Shown: positions 35,651-45,427, numbered from the stretch's first letter. The stretch is 64,000 nucleotides of DNA from Vibrio chagasii (GCF_024347355.1 NZ_AP025465.1:992001-1056000), one strand, 5' to 3'. The notes: generated by a model from the letters alone, not told the origin. Program-made: numbers and translations.

Positions 35651-36379
35651 ATGGACAATCAAAAGATGGATAGGCGAACACAGCTGTGGAAGGGCGTTTT
35701 AGCGGGAATGCCTCTGAGTATCGCCGTGATACCGTGGGGAATCTTAGCTGGCTCATACGCTATTGATGCTGGATTGAATCAACTGCAAGCACTAGCGATG
35801 TCAGCGATCTTGTTTGCCGGCTCCGCACAACTGGTCGCGGCAGGGATGTTCAAAGCAGGCATTGGCCTTGGCACCATGTTGCTGACCACACTGTTCATCA
35901 CCTCAAGGCATTTTTTATACAGTGTGTCGATGCGCGACAAAATCAGTCACCTTCCTGCTCGATGGCGCTTATTGCTTGGCTTTTGGTTAACAGATGAGCT
36001 GTTTGCGATTTGTAGTGGGCAGTCTCAGCAAGAGTTTAATTGTTGGTATGCCGCGGGTGTTGGCGGCGGCTTTTATCTGGTTTGGAACATAGCGAGCTTC
36101 GTTGGCATTGTCGCTGGAAGCCAAATCCCATCCCTCAATGAAATTGGCCTCGACTTTGCGGTTGCCGCGACTTTTATTGCGTTGGTATTCCCGTTAATCA
36201 GAACACTGCCTGTTGTGGTGTGCGTGTTGGTTTCATTGGTGACTTCGGTTGCTATGTCGGTGAATAACGTTGAAGGCGGGCTCATGATTGCAGCAATTGC
36301 TGGCATGTTAGCGGGCTTTTTCAGTGAGTCATTTCAAGAACGCAATAACGGCAAAAAGCCAATCATGGAAGGAAAATAG
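35651..36379 (+). CDS. azlC: AzlC-family branched-chain amino acid exporter subunit
   Basis: Large subunit of the two-component AzlCD exporter (YgaZH in E. coli), 242 residues with about six membrane segments. The conserved first helices read KGVLAGMPLSIAVIPWGILAGS and the motif FAGSAQL follows, then TSRHFLYSVSMRD. The start at 35651 is preceded by AGAGAGAA; a GTG seven codons upstream is less likely. azlD begins 2 nt after its stop. The expected substrate is valine or another branched-chain amino acid (family knowledge). Confidence 0.9.
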   Translation: MDNQKMDRRTQLWKGVLAGMPLSIAVIPWGILAGSYAIDAGLNQLQALAMSAILFAGSAQLVAAGMFKAGIGLGTMLLTTLFITSRHFLYSVSMRDKISHLPARWRLLLGFWLTDELFAICSGQSQQEFNCWYAAGVGGGFYLVWNIASFVGIVAGSQIPSLNEIGLDFAVAATFIALVFPLIRTLPVVVCVLVSLVTSVAMSVNNVEGGLMIAAIAGMLAGFFSESFQERNNGKKPIMEGK

Positions 36380-36381
36380 AG

Positions 36382-36711
36382 ATGATCTGGTTAACGATAT
36401 TACTGATGACAGCGATTGTGTTTTTTAGCCGATACTTATTTCTAGAGCCAGCGATTCCGCTTCGACTCAACCAAACGGCGCGACGTTTATTACGTTATTC
36501 GAGCCCTGCGGTACTGACTGCGATCTGGGAGCCGATTGTGTTTGCCCCAGAGCAGACATTTTGGCCAAGTTTTGAAAACCCGTATTTAATCGGGGCTCTT
36601 GTAACAGGTTTGCTGATATGGAAAACAGGAAATGTACTGCTAACCATTGGTGTCAGTATGGCGGTGTTCTTGATCTACAACCTTGTGGCGATTGATTTCT
36701 TATTCTCTTGA
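36382..36711 (+). CDS. azlD: AzlD-family exporter small subunit
   Basis: Small partner of AzlC, 109 residues with four hydrophobic segments. The family pattern is recognisable: FFSRYLFLEPAIPLRLNQTARRLLRYSSPAVLTAIWEPI in the first half. It is separated from azlC by 2 nt and shares its operon. Confidence 0.9.
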   Translation: MIWLTILLMTAIVFFSRYLFLEPAIPLRLNQTARRLLRYSSPAVLTAIWEPIVFAPEQTFWPSFENPYLIGALVTGLLIWKTGNVLLTIGVSMAVFLIYNLVAIDFLFS

Positions 36712-36764
36712 TGGCCAATCTAAATTTGGTTTGTTATTTGTTATTTGTTATTTGAGGGCGATAT

Positions 36765-37070
36765 ATGATTACTTGTTATGTTCGATATGTAATTGATCCT
36801 AAAAAGATTAAGGAGTTTGAGAACTACGCAAAAATGTGGATTCCTTTGGTGGCTAAATTTGGCGGTCAGCACAATGGCTACTTTCTACCATCTGAAGGCG
36901 CGAACAATATTGCGATGGCACTGTTTTCGTTTGATAGTTTAGCGGCCTATGAAGAGTATCGAACCTTATCCTTAAAAGACCCGGAGTGTATTCGAGCTTT
37001 TGAATATGCGGATGAAGTTGACTGTATTGTGAGTTATGAGCGCAGCTTCTTTAGACCCGTTTTTGAGTGA
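36765..37070 (+). CDS. NIPSNAP-family protein
   Basis: Protein of 101 residues of the dimeric alpha/beta-barrel NIPSNAP family. Typical features are the opening MITCYVRYVIDPKKIKEFENYAKMW and the later FGGQHNGYFLPSEG and ALFSFDSLAAYEEYR segments. The biochemical role of bacterial members is unknown. It lies 53 bp after azlD and may share the transcript. Confidence 0.85.
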   Translation: MITCYVRYVIDPKKIKEFENYAKMWIPLVAKFGGQHNGYFLPSEGANNIAMALFSFDSLAAYEEYRTLSLKDPECIRAFEYADEVDCIVSYERSFFRPVFE

Positions 37071-37151
37071 TTGACCTTGCAAGACGTGGCTTGGTGACTT
37101 CTAATGTATTGCTTCACTGTTTGTGTTGTCAGTTTTTGGTAAGGAGTTAAT

Positions 37152-37934
37152 TTGGCTAAGAAATATTATGTGGTTTGGAAAGGTCGTAAACCGGGTATCT
37201 TTACCACTTGGAATGAGTGTAAAGCGCAGGTCGATGGTTTTGCGGGCGCGAGATATAAATCGTTTCCAACACTGGGAGAAGCTGAATCTGCCTTTGGTGG
37301 TAGCTCGTCTTTTGCGACTAAGTCTACCTCAGGTTCTAAGTCTGCATTTCAGAAGTCCAGTGGTGCAAACAAGTCAAAGACTCCACCTCTTTCTCAGCAG
37401 CAAATTACTGACATGCCATTTGATATTAAAATCTTTACTGATGGTGCATGTGAGCCTAACCCAGGCGAAGCGGGAACGGGTTTAGCGGTTTATTTGAATA
37501 ATGATCTCACTGAGCTATGGTATGGCTTGTACCAACCGATGGGGACTAATAATACTGCTGAGCTACAAGGTTTAGAACAGGCCTTTATTCTCGCGAAAGA
37601 GAAGCTGAAAGCTGGGCTGTCTGTGGCGATTTATAGCGACTCAAAATATTCGATAGACTGCATTACTAAGTGGGCATCAGGCTGGGAGAAAAAGGGCTGG
37701 ACTAAATCTGGTGGTGAGATAAAAAACCTCGATATCATTAAAGCCGCTTACGCACTTTATCAAGAGCTCGCTTCTCAAATCACTATCTACCATGTGAACG
37801 GTCACGTCGGTATTGAGGGCAATGAGCTTGCTGACCGAATGTCTATTGTGGCGATCTCTTCGAAAGAGCAAGGTTTGAGCCGTTATACCGAAACGGACGA
37901 TCTTGCAGAGATCTTAGCATTGCGCGCGGGTTAA
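37152..37934 (+). CDS. Ribonuclease HI with N-terminal viroplasmin-like domain
   Basis: Enzyme of 260 residues that cleaves RNA in RNA-DNA hybrids. Residues 1-50 form the viroplasmin/RNase-HI hybrid-binding domain (KYYVVWKGRKPGIFTTWNEC, YKSFPTLGEAESAF). A Ser/Lys-rich linker follows. The catalytic domain has the metal-binding acids in IFTDGACEPNPG, TAELQGLEQA, IYSDSKYSID and GNELADRM. It starts at TTG 37152, supported by AAGGAG 6 nt upstream; no ATG is suitably placed. This eukaryote-like architecture is found in some bacteria alongside the standard RnhA. Confidence 0.88.
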   Translation: MAKKYYVVWKGRKPGIFTTWNECKAQVDGFAGARYKSFPTLGEAESAFGGSSSFATKSTSGSKSAFQKSSGANKSKTPPLSQQQITDMPFDIKIFTDGACEPNPGEAGTGLAVYLNNDLTELWYGLYQPMGTNNTAELQGLEQAFILAKEKLKAGLSVAIYSDSKYSIDCITKWASGWEKKGWTKSGGEIKNLDIIKAAYALYQELASQITIYHVNGHVGIEGNELADRMSIVAISSKEQGLSRYTETDDLAEILALRAG

Positions 37935-37967
37935 CAAGCACTGCTCGTGAGAGTACGAACTATCTAG

Positions 37968-38004
37968 AGCGTTACCGCTTTGAGCAATGTAACGCTTTGT
38001 TTTA
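37968..38004 (+). terminator. Probable terminator after the RNase H gene
   Basis: AGCGTTA and TAACGCT pair across a 15-nt loop and are followed by T-rich sequence. Confidence 0.5.
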
Positions 38005-38036
38005 TTTTCTATTCTACTCGACAGCTTTAGCTGACC

Positions 38037-39182
38037 CTAAGCTGGGTTCTCTATCCAGTTAGACAACTGCTGGGCTTGCTTGAGAGAGTTAAACATAGTC
38101 TCAACTCGTGCTCTGGCTCTCATCCCCATTTCTGCTCTCTCGTCACTGCTTAGCTGAGCCAGCCGCTCGATGGTTTCTCTTAATTCCTCTACGCTTTTCT
38201 CATTCACTAAAAAGCCAGTCTCTGGAGTGACAATCTCTTTGCAGCCCATGATGTTTGTGGTGATCACGGGTACGCCAACCGCCATGGCCTCTTTCAGAAC
38301 TAAGGGGCCGGTATCGACGCAGCCTGTTTCTGAAAAACAGAACGGCGCTACTAAAGTGTCGTACTTGGGCAAATTCTTTTTCACCCATTCGTGTGTTTGA
38401 GCCCCGTGGAAAGTAACGTTGCGAGTCAGATTTTGATGATTGACCTGCATTTTTAATTGCGCCTCTAAATCCCCCGTGCCGACGATATCTAAATGGATGT
38501 TGAGTGGCCCAGCAATAGGCTCGAGTGCGTCGATTAAGTGATGAACGCCTTTTTGTTCAACCAGTCGACCGAGAAAGATTAGGCGTAGGAGCTTGGTGTC
38601 GTTTTTAGGTTGTAGCTTAAACTGTTTGGTGTTCACACCACAGTGCAACAATTTAATGTTCCCTTTCGCCATGTGGTTGAAGTCGTTAAGCATGTCTTTG
38701 CACACAGCAATCACGAAATCACTTGAAGATATTTTGTGTTCAATGTCATAAGCAAACTCGTAAACATCATGCCCATGAGCGACAAATGAGCAGGTAATGT
38801 TAAGCAGCTTGGCAGCGACAATGGCATGTGCAGTAGTGTGTTGGCAGAAGTGCGCATGTACGTGGTCAATGTCTTTTTCTGCAAGTTGTAAAGCTAGCTT
38901 AAACCCATACCCGAAAAGAGACTTCTTGGGCATGCTGTTTTGTCTTGAGACAAATGACAGTGCTTTGACAAATCCTAACCAATTAATGCGGGTTATTTTG
39001 CCCATACGAACATCTTGGCCGATTTTAACAATATCGTAGTCGAACGATTTTTCGCTGCTTTCAATTTTGAATGTCATTACGCAGACGTCGTGTCCACAAG
39101 CTTTCAAGGATTCCACTTCCGTTTGGATAAAAGTTTCGCTAAGTACCGGGTATGTCGGCGCAATGAACGCTACTTTCTTCAT
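38037..39182 (-). CDS. Glycosyltransferase, GT4 family
   Basis: Glycosyltransferase of the GT-B fold, 381 residues. The N-terminal half has VAFIAPTYPVLSETFIQTEV, typical of colanic-acid-type enzymes, and HVHAHFCQHTT. The C-terminal half has the nucleotide-sugar site LIFLGRLVEQKGVHHLIDAL and the E-x7-E motif region ending KEAMAVGVPVITT. The sugar and acceptor cannot be told. It is divergent from the GT2 and flippase genes, and together they look like an exopolysaccharide or surface glycan locus. Confidence 0.88.
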   Translation of the reverse strand: MKKVAFIAPTYPVLSETFIQTEVESLKACGHDVCVMTFKIESSEKSFDYDIVKIGQDVRMGKITRINWLGFVKALSFVSRQNSMPKKSLFGYGFKLALQLAEKDIDHVHAHFCQHTTAHAIVAAKLLNITCSFVAHGHDVYEFAYDIEHKISSSDFVIAVCKDMLNDFNHMAKGNIKLLHCGVNTKQFKLQPKNDTKLLRLIFLGRLVEQKGVHHLIDALEPIAGPLNIHLDIVGTGDLEAQLKMQVNHQNLTRNVTFHGAQTHEWVKKNLPKYDTLVAPFCFSETGCVDTGPLVLKEAMAVGVPVITTNIMGCKEIVTPETGFLVNEKSVEELRETIERLAQLSSDERAEMGMRARARVETMFNSLKQAQQLSNWIENPA

Positions 39183-39469
39183 TTTTCTCTCCCTTGACGA
39201 AGGTCACTACAGCTAACTAAGCAAGATGCGAACCAAGATTAAAGCTCTTTTGGGAGAGGCTTTTTGATGCTTTTCTTGATCTTATATGACGGTTAACCCT
39301 GTTTTTCTCAAAATGGAAATCAATTTCGAATTGAGCATGCTTCAATGCTATTTGTCATTTTGCAAAAGGGCACATAGGTGGCTGATATGAAAGCGATCCA
39401 GTAGGTCATGGAATACGGCACAGAACATGCAGTACAAGCTGTACAACGTACAAATGTGAGAGCGTCTTT

Positions 39470-40396
39470 ATGGCTAAAGTAAGTGTTGTTATCCCTACCT
39501 ACAACTGTTTGGGCTATCTACCAAAGGCCATTGGTAGCGTGCTTAAGCAGACCCACCAAGATATCGAATTGATCATTATCGATGATAATAGCAATGATGG
39601 AACCTCGACTTATCTCGCGTCGATTCAAGATCACCGGATCGTTAAGTTATCAACCTTGGGAGTCGGGGCACCACAAGCAAGAAACCTGGGTATAGAGAAA
39701 GCAACAGGGGAGTTTATCGCCTTTTTAGACGCAGATGATTTTTGGTTCCCTGAAAAAATTGAGCGCCAACTCGAGTTCCACCAACGATACCCTGAAATGG
39801 CAATGAGTTTCACTAACTACGAGCACCTAACAGAAGACTATGAAGTCATCGTTGATTGCTTTAGCTATTGGTCGCAATTTCAAAATCGAGAAGAGCAGTT
39901 CATCAACATCGATAACCCACTAGAGTTCATCATTGAAAACAATGTGATTGGTACGTCAACCGTCATGGTGAAAGCCGATGTGTTTTCGCAAACCGATAGC
40001 TTTAATGCAGACATCAAGTATGGTGAAGATTGGGAGTTGTGGCTTCGAATGAGCGAAAACCATCAGATTGGTGTGTTGAACTCTGTTGAGGTGGGTTACT
40101 TAATGAGAACAACATCTGTGACTCAAACTGAAGACCTCAAGCTCAGAAACCTAGCTTCTATAGAGACCATTCTTCAGCGTTATCAAAATAACAGCCAGCG
40201 ATGGAATTTATCTCAGTCTAGTTTTAAAGTTGCAAAGGCCAGAATATTAGAGGGCTATGCAGACTATTATCGAGGCTTACAACAGAATAGACAGGCTATT
40301 GTCTACAGTTTCCGCTCTTTGGTGATGGCTCCTCAAAAACGTACATTGCGACATTTGATAGGTGACTGTAAGAGTTTCCTAAAGCCTGTTTGGTAA
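39470..40396 (+). CDS. Glycosyltransferase, GT2 family
   Basis: GT-A-fold glycosyltransferase of 308 residues. KVSVVIPTYNCLGYLPKAI at the N-terminus and IDDNSNDGTSTYL bind the nucleotide; FLDADDFWFPEKIE carries the DxD-type metal site; YGEDWELWLRM contains the likely catalytic acid region. It is followed 7 nt later by a flippase gene, so the two are one operon of surface polysaccharide synthesis. The 287 bp upstream of it contain no gene that I can see. Confidence 0.9.
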   Translation: MAKVSVVIPTYNCLGYLPKAIGSVLKQTHQDIELIIIDDNSNDGTSTYLASIQDHRIVKLSTLGVGAPQARNLGIEKATGEFIAFLDADDFWFPEKIERQLEFHQRYPEMAMSFTNYEHLTEDYEVIVDCFSYWSQFQNREEQFINIDNPLEFIIENNVIGTSTVMVKADVFSQTDSFNADIKYGEDWELWLRMSENHQIGVLNSVEVGYLMRTTSVTQTEDLKLRNLASIETILQRYQNNSQRWNLSQSSFKVAKARILEGYADYYRGLQQNRQAIVYSFRSLVMAPQKRTLRHLIGDCKSFLKPVW

Positions 40397-40403
40397 GGGA
40401 TCG

Positions 40404-41849
40404 GTGACTCGTATGGGTTCGTTAAAACAGTCAGCCTATTACGCTATTGGCATATTGATGATGAAAGGGATTTCTTTGGTGATGATCCCTTACATTACTC
40501 ACAAAATGACGTTGGCAGAATATGGATCATTAGAAGCGATCGTCTTACTGGCGGACATCGGTACGATCCTGTTTAGTTTCGGTATTGTTGAATCGATGTA
40601 TCGTTACGTTGGCGTCGCCCAAGGCGATGAAAAGCGAAAGCTGATATCTAACTGCTTCACGCTTAGCCTAGTGGTGTGTTTACTTGGTGGCGTGCTTATT
40701 GCGCTTAGCATGCCTCTGTTGCTGCTGACGTTGCCTGTTGAATTCAAGCCTTATCAGATCGTTCTTCTACTCATTCCAACGATGCTCGATGGGGCAATAT
40801 CCATCCCTCTTACTTTGATGCGAATGAACGCCATGGCGAAACGTTTTTGCCAACTCAACGTATTGAAAGCCGGTGTTCAGGCTATTATGACGTTTGTCCT
40901 GCTCGAAGCGGGTTATGGCATTGATGGCGTGCTGATTTCTGCCGCTGCTTCTAGTCTGCTATTGATGCTTTGTCTGGTGAGTTATCAATGGCAGCAGATG
41001 GGCAGTTTAGGTTGTTTTCAATATTCAGCAAAGATCTTGAAATTTGGGTTACCAACCTTGGTTGGCGGGGCATCCATTTACATGATCACCGGGCTAGATC
41101 GCTGGGTGATGGCAAGTTTTGTTGGAGTAGAGGAGCTAGCCATTTATGCGGTTAGTGGTAAGTTTGCGTTAATTCTAGGATTGCTACTGCAACCTTACGC
41201 GCTTTGGTGGTTTCCAAACCGAGTCGCCATGCTTCAGCAACCTGGCGGTAGCAAGATGTGTGCAGACAGAGCCTTAATCGGAGTTAACCTAGCCATAGTG
41301 TTAGGGGGCTTGATGATCTTAACTGTCCCTGGCTTCATTTCTCTTATCTTACCAAGCAGTTATCATCAGGCTGGGGTTATAGTTGTCGCATTGCTGGCTA
41401 TCGCTGTTATTAAAAGTGCAGGCGACTACCTCAATTTAGGCTGTTTCAGCGGTAACTCAAGTCAATCTCAGATGTGGATACAAGGCGGCTGTGCGGTATT
41501 GGCAGCAATTGGTTATTTTACCATCACCCCAATATACGGAGTGTGGGGCGTGATAGCGGTTCTGTGTGCTATTTATACTTTGAGGCTACTGGTTCTGTAT
41601 TTTGTTAGCCAATCGATGGAGCGTTTGCCTTATGATCATCGTAGATGGATAACTGCACTCAGCATTGCCATTGTCGCTATTGCTGGTGACCGTGTTCTAG
41701 GACTTTTCCTGGTCGATGTCCATGAGTTTGTTTTAGGAACCGTTGTTGCATTGATTACGCTGGTGGCCTTTGTGAAATATTCGGTGATCGTTATTCCACA
41801 GGCTCTACTTGATAAGCTCATACCGAAAAAACAGTCACACGCCAACTAA
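40404..41849 (+). CDS. Wzx-like polysaccharide flippase
   Basis: Polytopic membrane protein of 481 residues with about 12-14 hydrophobic segments, of the MOP superfamily (PST/Wzx branch). The N-terminus GSLKQSAYYAIGILMMKGISLVMIPYITHKM resembles flippases that move lipid-linked glycans across the inner membrane. The start is uncertain: GTG 40404 lies 3 nt after AAGGGA, while the ATG at 40413 is 12 nt from it. Coupled to the GT2 gene. Confidence 0.85.
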   Translation: MTRMGSLKQSAYYAIGILMMKGISLVMIPYITHKMTLAEYGSLEAIVLLADIGTILFSFGIVESMYRYVGVAQGDEKRKLISNCFTLSLVVCLLGGVLIALSMPLLLLTLPVEFKPYQIVLLLIPTMLDGAISIPLTLMRMNAMAKRFCQLNVLKAGVQAIMTFVLLEAGYGIDGVLISAAASSLLLMLCLVSYQWQQMGSLGCFQYSAKILKFGLPTLVGGASIYMITGLDRWVMASFVGVEELAIYAVSGKFALILGLLLQPYALWWFPNRVAMLQQPGGSKMCADRALIGVNLAIVLGGLMILTVPGFISLILPSSYHQAGVIVVALLAIAVIKSAGDYLNLGCFSGNSSQSQMWIQGGCAVLAAIGYFTITPIYGVWGVIAVLCAIYTLRLLVLYFVSQSMERLPYDHRRWITALSIAIVAIAGDRVLGLFLVDVHEFVLGTVVALITLVAFVKYSVIVIPQALLDKLIPKKQSHAN

Positions 41850-41923
41850 ATAAAACACTGTTCATTATTGACTAAATTAGATAGTATTTATAAATTAAAT
41901 GAATGCTTACTATGGAAAGATAT

Positions 41924-42241
41924 ATGAATAAGTGGATTGTACTTTCAGCGTTTTGCTCAACTCTGTCTTATGCTTCTACTGAGCTTGTTAACCAAGATTT
42001 ATTGTCTCACCATTTTAATGCCCCAGAGCCCCCATCTTTGAAAAAGCAACACAGCGTTTGTAACAGCCTTGTCTGTAATTCAATATCAGAACCACAATTA
42101 GTTTCTTCTGCGGGGGATTTTCCTGAACGCGAATCGAACCCAACAATAGATACGATAACCAGCGCAATCTACTTTGTGGGTGAAATGGGCGTTGCTGAAA
42201 ACCTATCAACTCCAGAATATGAAAAATTCTTTGAGAATTAG
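41924..42241 (+). CDS. Secreted small hypothetical protein
   Basis: Protein of 105 residues with a signal peptide (MNKWIVLSAFCSTLSYAS, cleavage after YAS or nearby). The mature part is polar, with a CNSLVCNS pair of cysteines and no recognisable domain. GGAAAG precedes the ATG at 41924, which is preferred over the ATG seven codons upstream. I do not recognise it; it could be a periplasmic or surface protein. Confidence 0.55.
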   Translation: MNKWIVLSAFCSTLSYASTELVNQDLLSHHFNAPEPPSLKKQHSVCNSLVCNSISEPQLVSSAGDFPERESNPTIDTITSAIYFVGEMGVAENLSTPEYEKFFEN

Positions 42242-42368
42242 TTGAAAGTGAGGATGGCCGACCAGTATCTCTTTTTATGGCTTGCTAAAAAGATAAACTT
42301 TAATTATGAAGGGACATTTTAACTTTAATGATTCAATTGCCTTGGCATATTGAAACTAGGACATACCA

Positions 42369-42983
42369 ATGGAAATATGGAAGTTGCTGCTGTTTATTCC
42401 AGCGTGCTTTGCGCTGAACATGACGCCTGGCCCAAATAATCTTTTGTCTATGAATAATGCCCGTTGCTATGGCTTTAAAGCTGCATTTATCGCAGGGTTA
42501 GGCAGAATCGTTGCTTTCTCTGGCATGATTGCGTTGGCGGCGTCTGGCTTGGCCGTCGTTCTTTATACTTCTGAGACCTTGTTCTTTTTTATCAAGCTGT
42601 TTGGCGCAATGTATCTATTGTGGATCGCGTTTAATTTATGGCGTTCTCAAGTTAGCCCTATCGTAGGCATCGAACGCAATAAAAACTGGTTTGGTCTAGT
42701 TAAACAAGAGTTCGCACTGGCAGCTGGTAACCCTAAAGCGATACTCATCTTTACCGCATTCCTGCCTCAATTTGTTGATGTTTCAGTCAATGTAAACACA
42801 CAGTTCTTCATTCTAGGTAGCACATTCCTAGTGTTAGAGCTGCTCGCGATATCTATCTACGCTGCCTTTGGTTTATATCTCAGAAATTGGTTCTCCAAGC
42901 CGCAAATGGCGAAGCGTTTCAACAAAGCGTGCTCGGTTTTTCTTGCTCTATCCGGTGCTAATCTGCTGGTTAGTCGACAGTAA
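42369..42983 (+). CDS. LysE/RhtB-family exporter
   Basis: Inner-membrane amino acid exporter of 204 residues with about six membrane segments. The family hallmark near the N-terminus is FALNMTPGPNNLLSMNNARCYGFKAAFIAGLGR; the second half starts EFALAAGNPKAILIFTAFLPQF. The exact substrate (threonine, homoserine or another) is not evident. It has its own upstream space of about 125 bp. Confidence 0.9.
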   Translation: MEIWKLLLFIPACFALNMTPGPNNLLSMNNARCYGFKAAFIAGLGRIVAFSGMIALAASGLAVVLYTSETLFFFIKLFGAMYLLWIAFNLWRSQVSPIVGIERNKNWFGLVKQEFALAAGNPKAILIFTAFLPQFVDVSVNVNTQFFILGSTFLVLELLAISIYAAFGLYLRNWFSKPQMAKRFNKACSVFLALSGANLLVSRQ

Positions 42984-43032
42984 CTCTCGGAATTAGAACA
43001 GTTAGTAATAGACAGTGTGAGGACGGTATTCA

Positions 43033-43809
43033 ATGAGCAACAAAGACCTATCTAAAATGGGTTCGGCTAAGGTCACTCTTGTACATCGAAACGGCGTACC
43101 TTGTATTCGAAAGCAAGGGGCGGGTGAAGTTGAGATTTCTTTTTACCAACATGCTGCGCAGCATTTGTCTGGTGTGCACAGTCCTAAATTGTTGGCTGTG
43201 GAAGGAGATACTCTGTTCATCGAGCACATTCCTCACTCTTTAACACTAAATGAGCTTCAAACAACTTCAGAGGTGTATCAGCAACTATCTCGTATTCATC
43301 AGTCTCAATACTCGCCGAGTTTTGCAGTGAAAGAGCATAGATGGAGTACCTGTGACACTGAAGCTGCATTCACGTCTCTGAATTTACCTCAAGTGACTCA
43401 AGACAGCTTATTGCGTATCCAGCAGCATAGTGATGTTTTGTTTCACCATAACACCTTGCTTTCGGGTGATTCGAACGAAGGTAATTGGGGCAGAAGATAC
43501 AATGGTGAGCTCGTATTATTTGATTGGGAGCGTTTTGGTTATGGCAGCCCAGCTATCGATTTGGCACCGCTCGTTTCTCGGATGGGCACTTTGTCTGACT
43601 ATGAGTTTATTGTTGACCAGTATCTACTTCATAACAATCTGATTTCCCGAGAAGATTTAATAAAACAATTGATCATCGCGAAAAGCTGGATCGTTGTCGA
43701 AGTCACGAATATTTTAGTCTCGCGTAACAACCCTGAAGCTTCGAAATACATCCACTGGTTTAGAGATCAATTACCAACTTGGTTAGCTAGCGTGGAAGGT
43801 CAGCTGTAA
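43033..43809 (+). CDS. Choline/aminoglycoside-kinase-fold phosphotransferase
   Basis: Protein of 258 residues with the APH/choline kinase fold. The catalytic loop is recognisable in LLSGDSNEGNWGRR (a Gly-Asp-x-x-x-x-Asn variant of the usual H-x-D loop), followed by the metal-binding LVLFDWERFGYGSPAIDLAPLV. The usual His-Gly-Asp reads Ser-Gly-Asp. The substrate is unknown; antibiotic resistance should not be assumed. It is 33 nt before a broken GNAT gene. Confidence 0.75.
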   Translation: MSNKDLSKMGSAKVTLVHRNGVPCIRKQGAGEVEISFYQHAAQHLSGVHSPKLLAVEGDTLFIEHIPHSLTLNELQTTSEVYQQLSRIHQSQYSPSFAVKEHRWSTCDTEAAFTSLNLPQVTQDSLLRIQQHSDVLFHHNTLLSGDSNEGNWGRRYNGELVLFDWERFGYGSPAIDLAPLVSRMGTLSDYEFIVDQYLLHNNLISREDLIKQLIIAKSWIVVEVTNILVSRNNPEASKYIHWFRDQLPTWLASVEGQL

Positions 43810-43842
43810 CAAGGTTGGAGTCAAATCTATAAAGGTCTATCT

Positions 43843-44277
43843 ATGAATATTGTCTGTGCGGAAAAACAGGAACTGGCTGAAATTTACCAGCTTGAACATG
43901 CTTTGTTTGGTGACCATGCCTATCCGCAATTTTTCATTCGTCAGGCATTTGATTGCTGGGGAAAAGGCTTATTAGTCGCTAAGCAAGACTCAAAGATTGC
44001 GGGCTATGTCTTAACGACAACCACGGACATGCAGAATGAGTTTTGGGTCCTATCATTAGCGGTAGACCCGAATTATCGCGGTATGGGAATTGGCCGGAAA
44101 CTGATGCAACAGGCGGTTGAGTAGTTGCCGCGAGACGCTAAGCTTTTGCTCACTGTAGATCCAAATAACACATCCGCTTGCGCGCTCTACGCATCAATGG
44201 GATTTTCTACGATCAAACAAGAAGAAAACTATTTCGGTGATGATGAGCCGAGGTTAGTGATGCAGCTCATCATCTAG
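43843..44277 (+). pseudogene. GNAT acetyltransferase broken by in-frame TAG
   Basis: The first 93 codons encode the front of a GNAT N-acetyltransferase up to the acetyl-CoA-binding motif A (LSLAVDPNYRGMGIGRKLMQQAVE). A TAG follows at 44122-44124, and the same frame then continues with the expected C-terminal part (LLLTVDPNNTSACALYASMGF) to a TAG at 44275. Restoring one base would give a normal 144-residue enzyme. The truncated product keeps motif A but lacks the last strands, so it is probably inactive. Confidence 0.85.
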
Positions 44278-44333
44278 ATTGTTGTTAACGGTTGTCAATC
44301 AAAGGCTCATACTTCGAAGGCAGTCTCGTAGCT

Positions 44334-44801
44334 CTAGGTCAGCATCACGATACCGTGCATCAACACGACACTAGAGGTGAGCTGAGTTCTCATATCAAAG
44401 TATCCGTCGGGACCTTGGCTCTGGTTCTCTTCTCTCATCGTCCTTTCAGCTCGCCAAACCGCCATATAACCAAGGATAAGAATCAGAGTTGTCACCAGTT
44501 CCTTTTGTTCGCCAAGTAATACTGCCAGCCAAGCGACGAGCACAATCGCGTTGCTTAGCAGTAGCGCTTTGTTGCTTGATTGGCTTTCAAAGTTCTCTAT
44601 TCCATTTGCCCACAAAATCCCTGAAAGAAAGCTCAAAATTGCCACGCTGTAGGTGATGAAGAGCGTTTCACCGCTTATCCCCATAAATTGGCTGTCGGTG
44701 AGCGAAAGGAGAAGACCGAATAAAAACGGAATTAATCCCATGTACCCCAGTTTGGCCATGGTGTTACGGGTTTGAGTTGTTGCCATATAATCTGTATTCA
44801 T
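44334..44801 (-). CDS. DUF3429 membrane protein
   Basis: Inner-membrane protein of 155 residues with about five hydrophobic segments. The first helix region LGYMGLIPFLFGLLLSLT and the later YSVAILSFLSGILWANGIE are characteristic of DUF3429. No function is known. Its start overlaps the stop of the glutathione peroxidase gene by 4 nt, so the two are translationally coupled. Confidence 0.85.
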   Translation of the reverse strand: MNTDYMATTQTRNTMAKLGYMGLIPFLFGLLLSLTDSQFMGISGETLFITYSVAILSFLSGILWANGIENFESQSSNKALLLSNAIVLVAWLAVLLGEQKELVTTLILILGYMAVWRAERTMREENQSQGPDGYFDMRTQLTSSVVLMHGIVMLT

Positions 44802-45343
44802 AGCTGCTGCTCGATCGCGTTTTTGAGCGTAGCGCTCACTGGTGATGTGGAGCTAGGGAAGGTGGCGACGACTTTACCTTCTTTACTGATCAAGAATTTG
44901 TAAAAGTTCCACTTAGGCGTTACGCCCGCTTGCTGTTGTATCTCTGTAAACACGGGGTTGGCGTTGCTACCAGACAGTGAAGCTCGCGCCATCATAGGGA
45001 AGGTCACGCCGTAGTCGAGGTAACAGACTTTTGCCGTCTTCTCTTCGCTTCCCTTGTCTTGGCGAAAATCATTACTTGGGAAACCGATCACGGTGAAGTC
45101 TTGGTCTTTGTAGGTTTGATGAAGTTGTTCGAGCTGCTCAAACTGCGGAGTGAAGCCACATTGGCTAGCGGTGTTTACCACCAATAGAGTTTTGCCTTGA
45201 AACTCATCACACAGCGCAATTTCTTCGGTCGAATTTAATAACCTCTGTTTACCATTGAGTATCTCGGGACAGCTCGCTGCAAACGCGATGGAGCTTGTGA
45301 GGCTTGTAATCAATATGGTTGAGCAAAGTAGTGAACATTTCAT
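44798..45343 (-). CDS. Glutathione peroxidase family protein, exported
   Basis: Thioredoxin-fold peroxidase of 181 residues that reduces hydroperoxides, with glutathione or thioredoxin as donor. A signal peptide precedes ASCPEIL at about residue 24. The peroxidatic cysteine is Cys62 in NTASQCGFTPQFEQL; WNFYKFLI supplies the catalytic Trp and Asn. The usual FPCNQF reads FPSNDF, so the second cysteine and the Gln of the triad are changed. First gene of a two-gene operon with the DUF3429 protein. Confidence 0.88.
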   Translation of the reverse strand: MKCSLLCSTILITSLTSSIAFAASCPEILNGKQRLLNSTEEIALCDEFQGKTLLVVNTASQCGFTPQFEQLEQLHQTYKDQDFTVIGFPSNDFRQDKGSEEKTAKVCYLDYGVTFPMMARASLSGSNANPVFTEIQQQAGVTPKWNFYKFLISKEGKVVATFPSSTSPVSATLKNAIEQQL

Positions 45344-45427
45344 AGGGTTGGCTCATTTTAGTTGGCGTAATGGTTATTACTCTTGAGCACGATGAAATGA
45401 TCACTTTGCGTATTATTTACCGTCTCT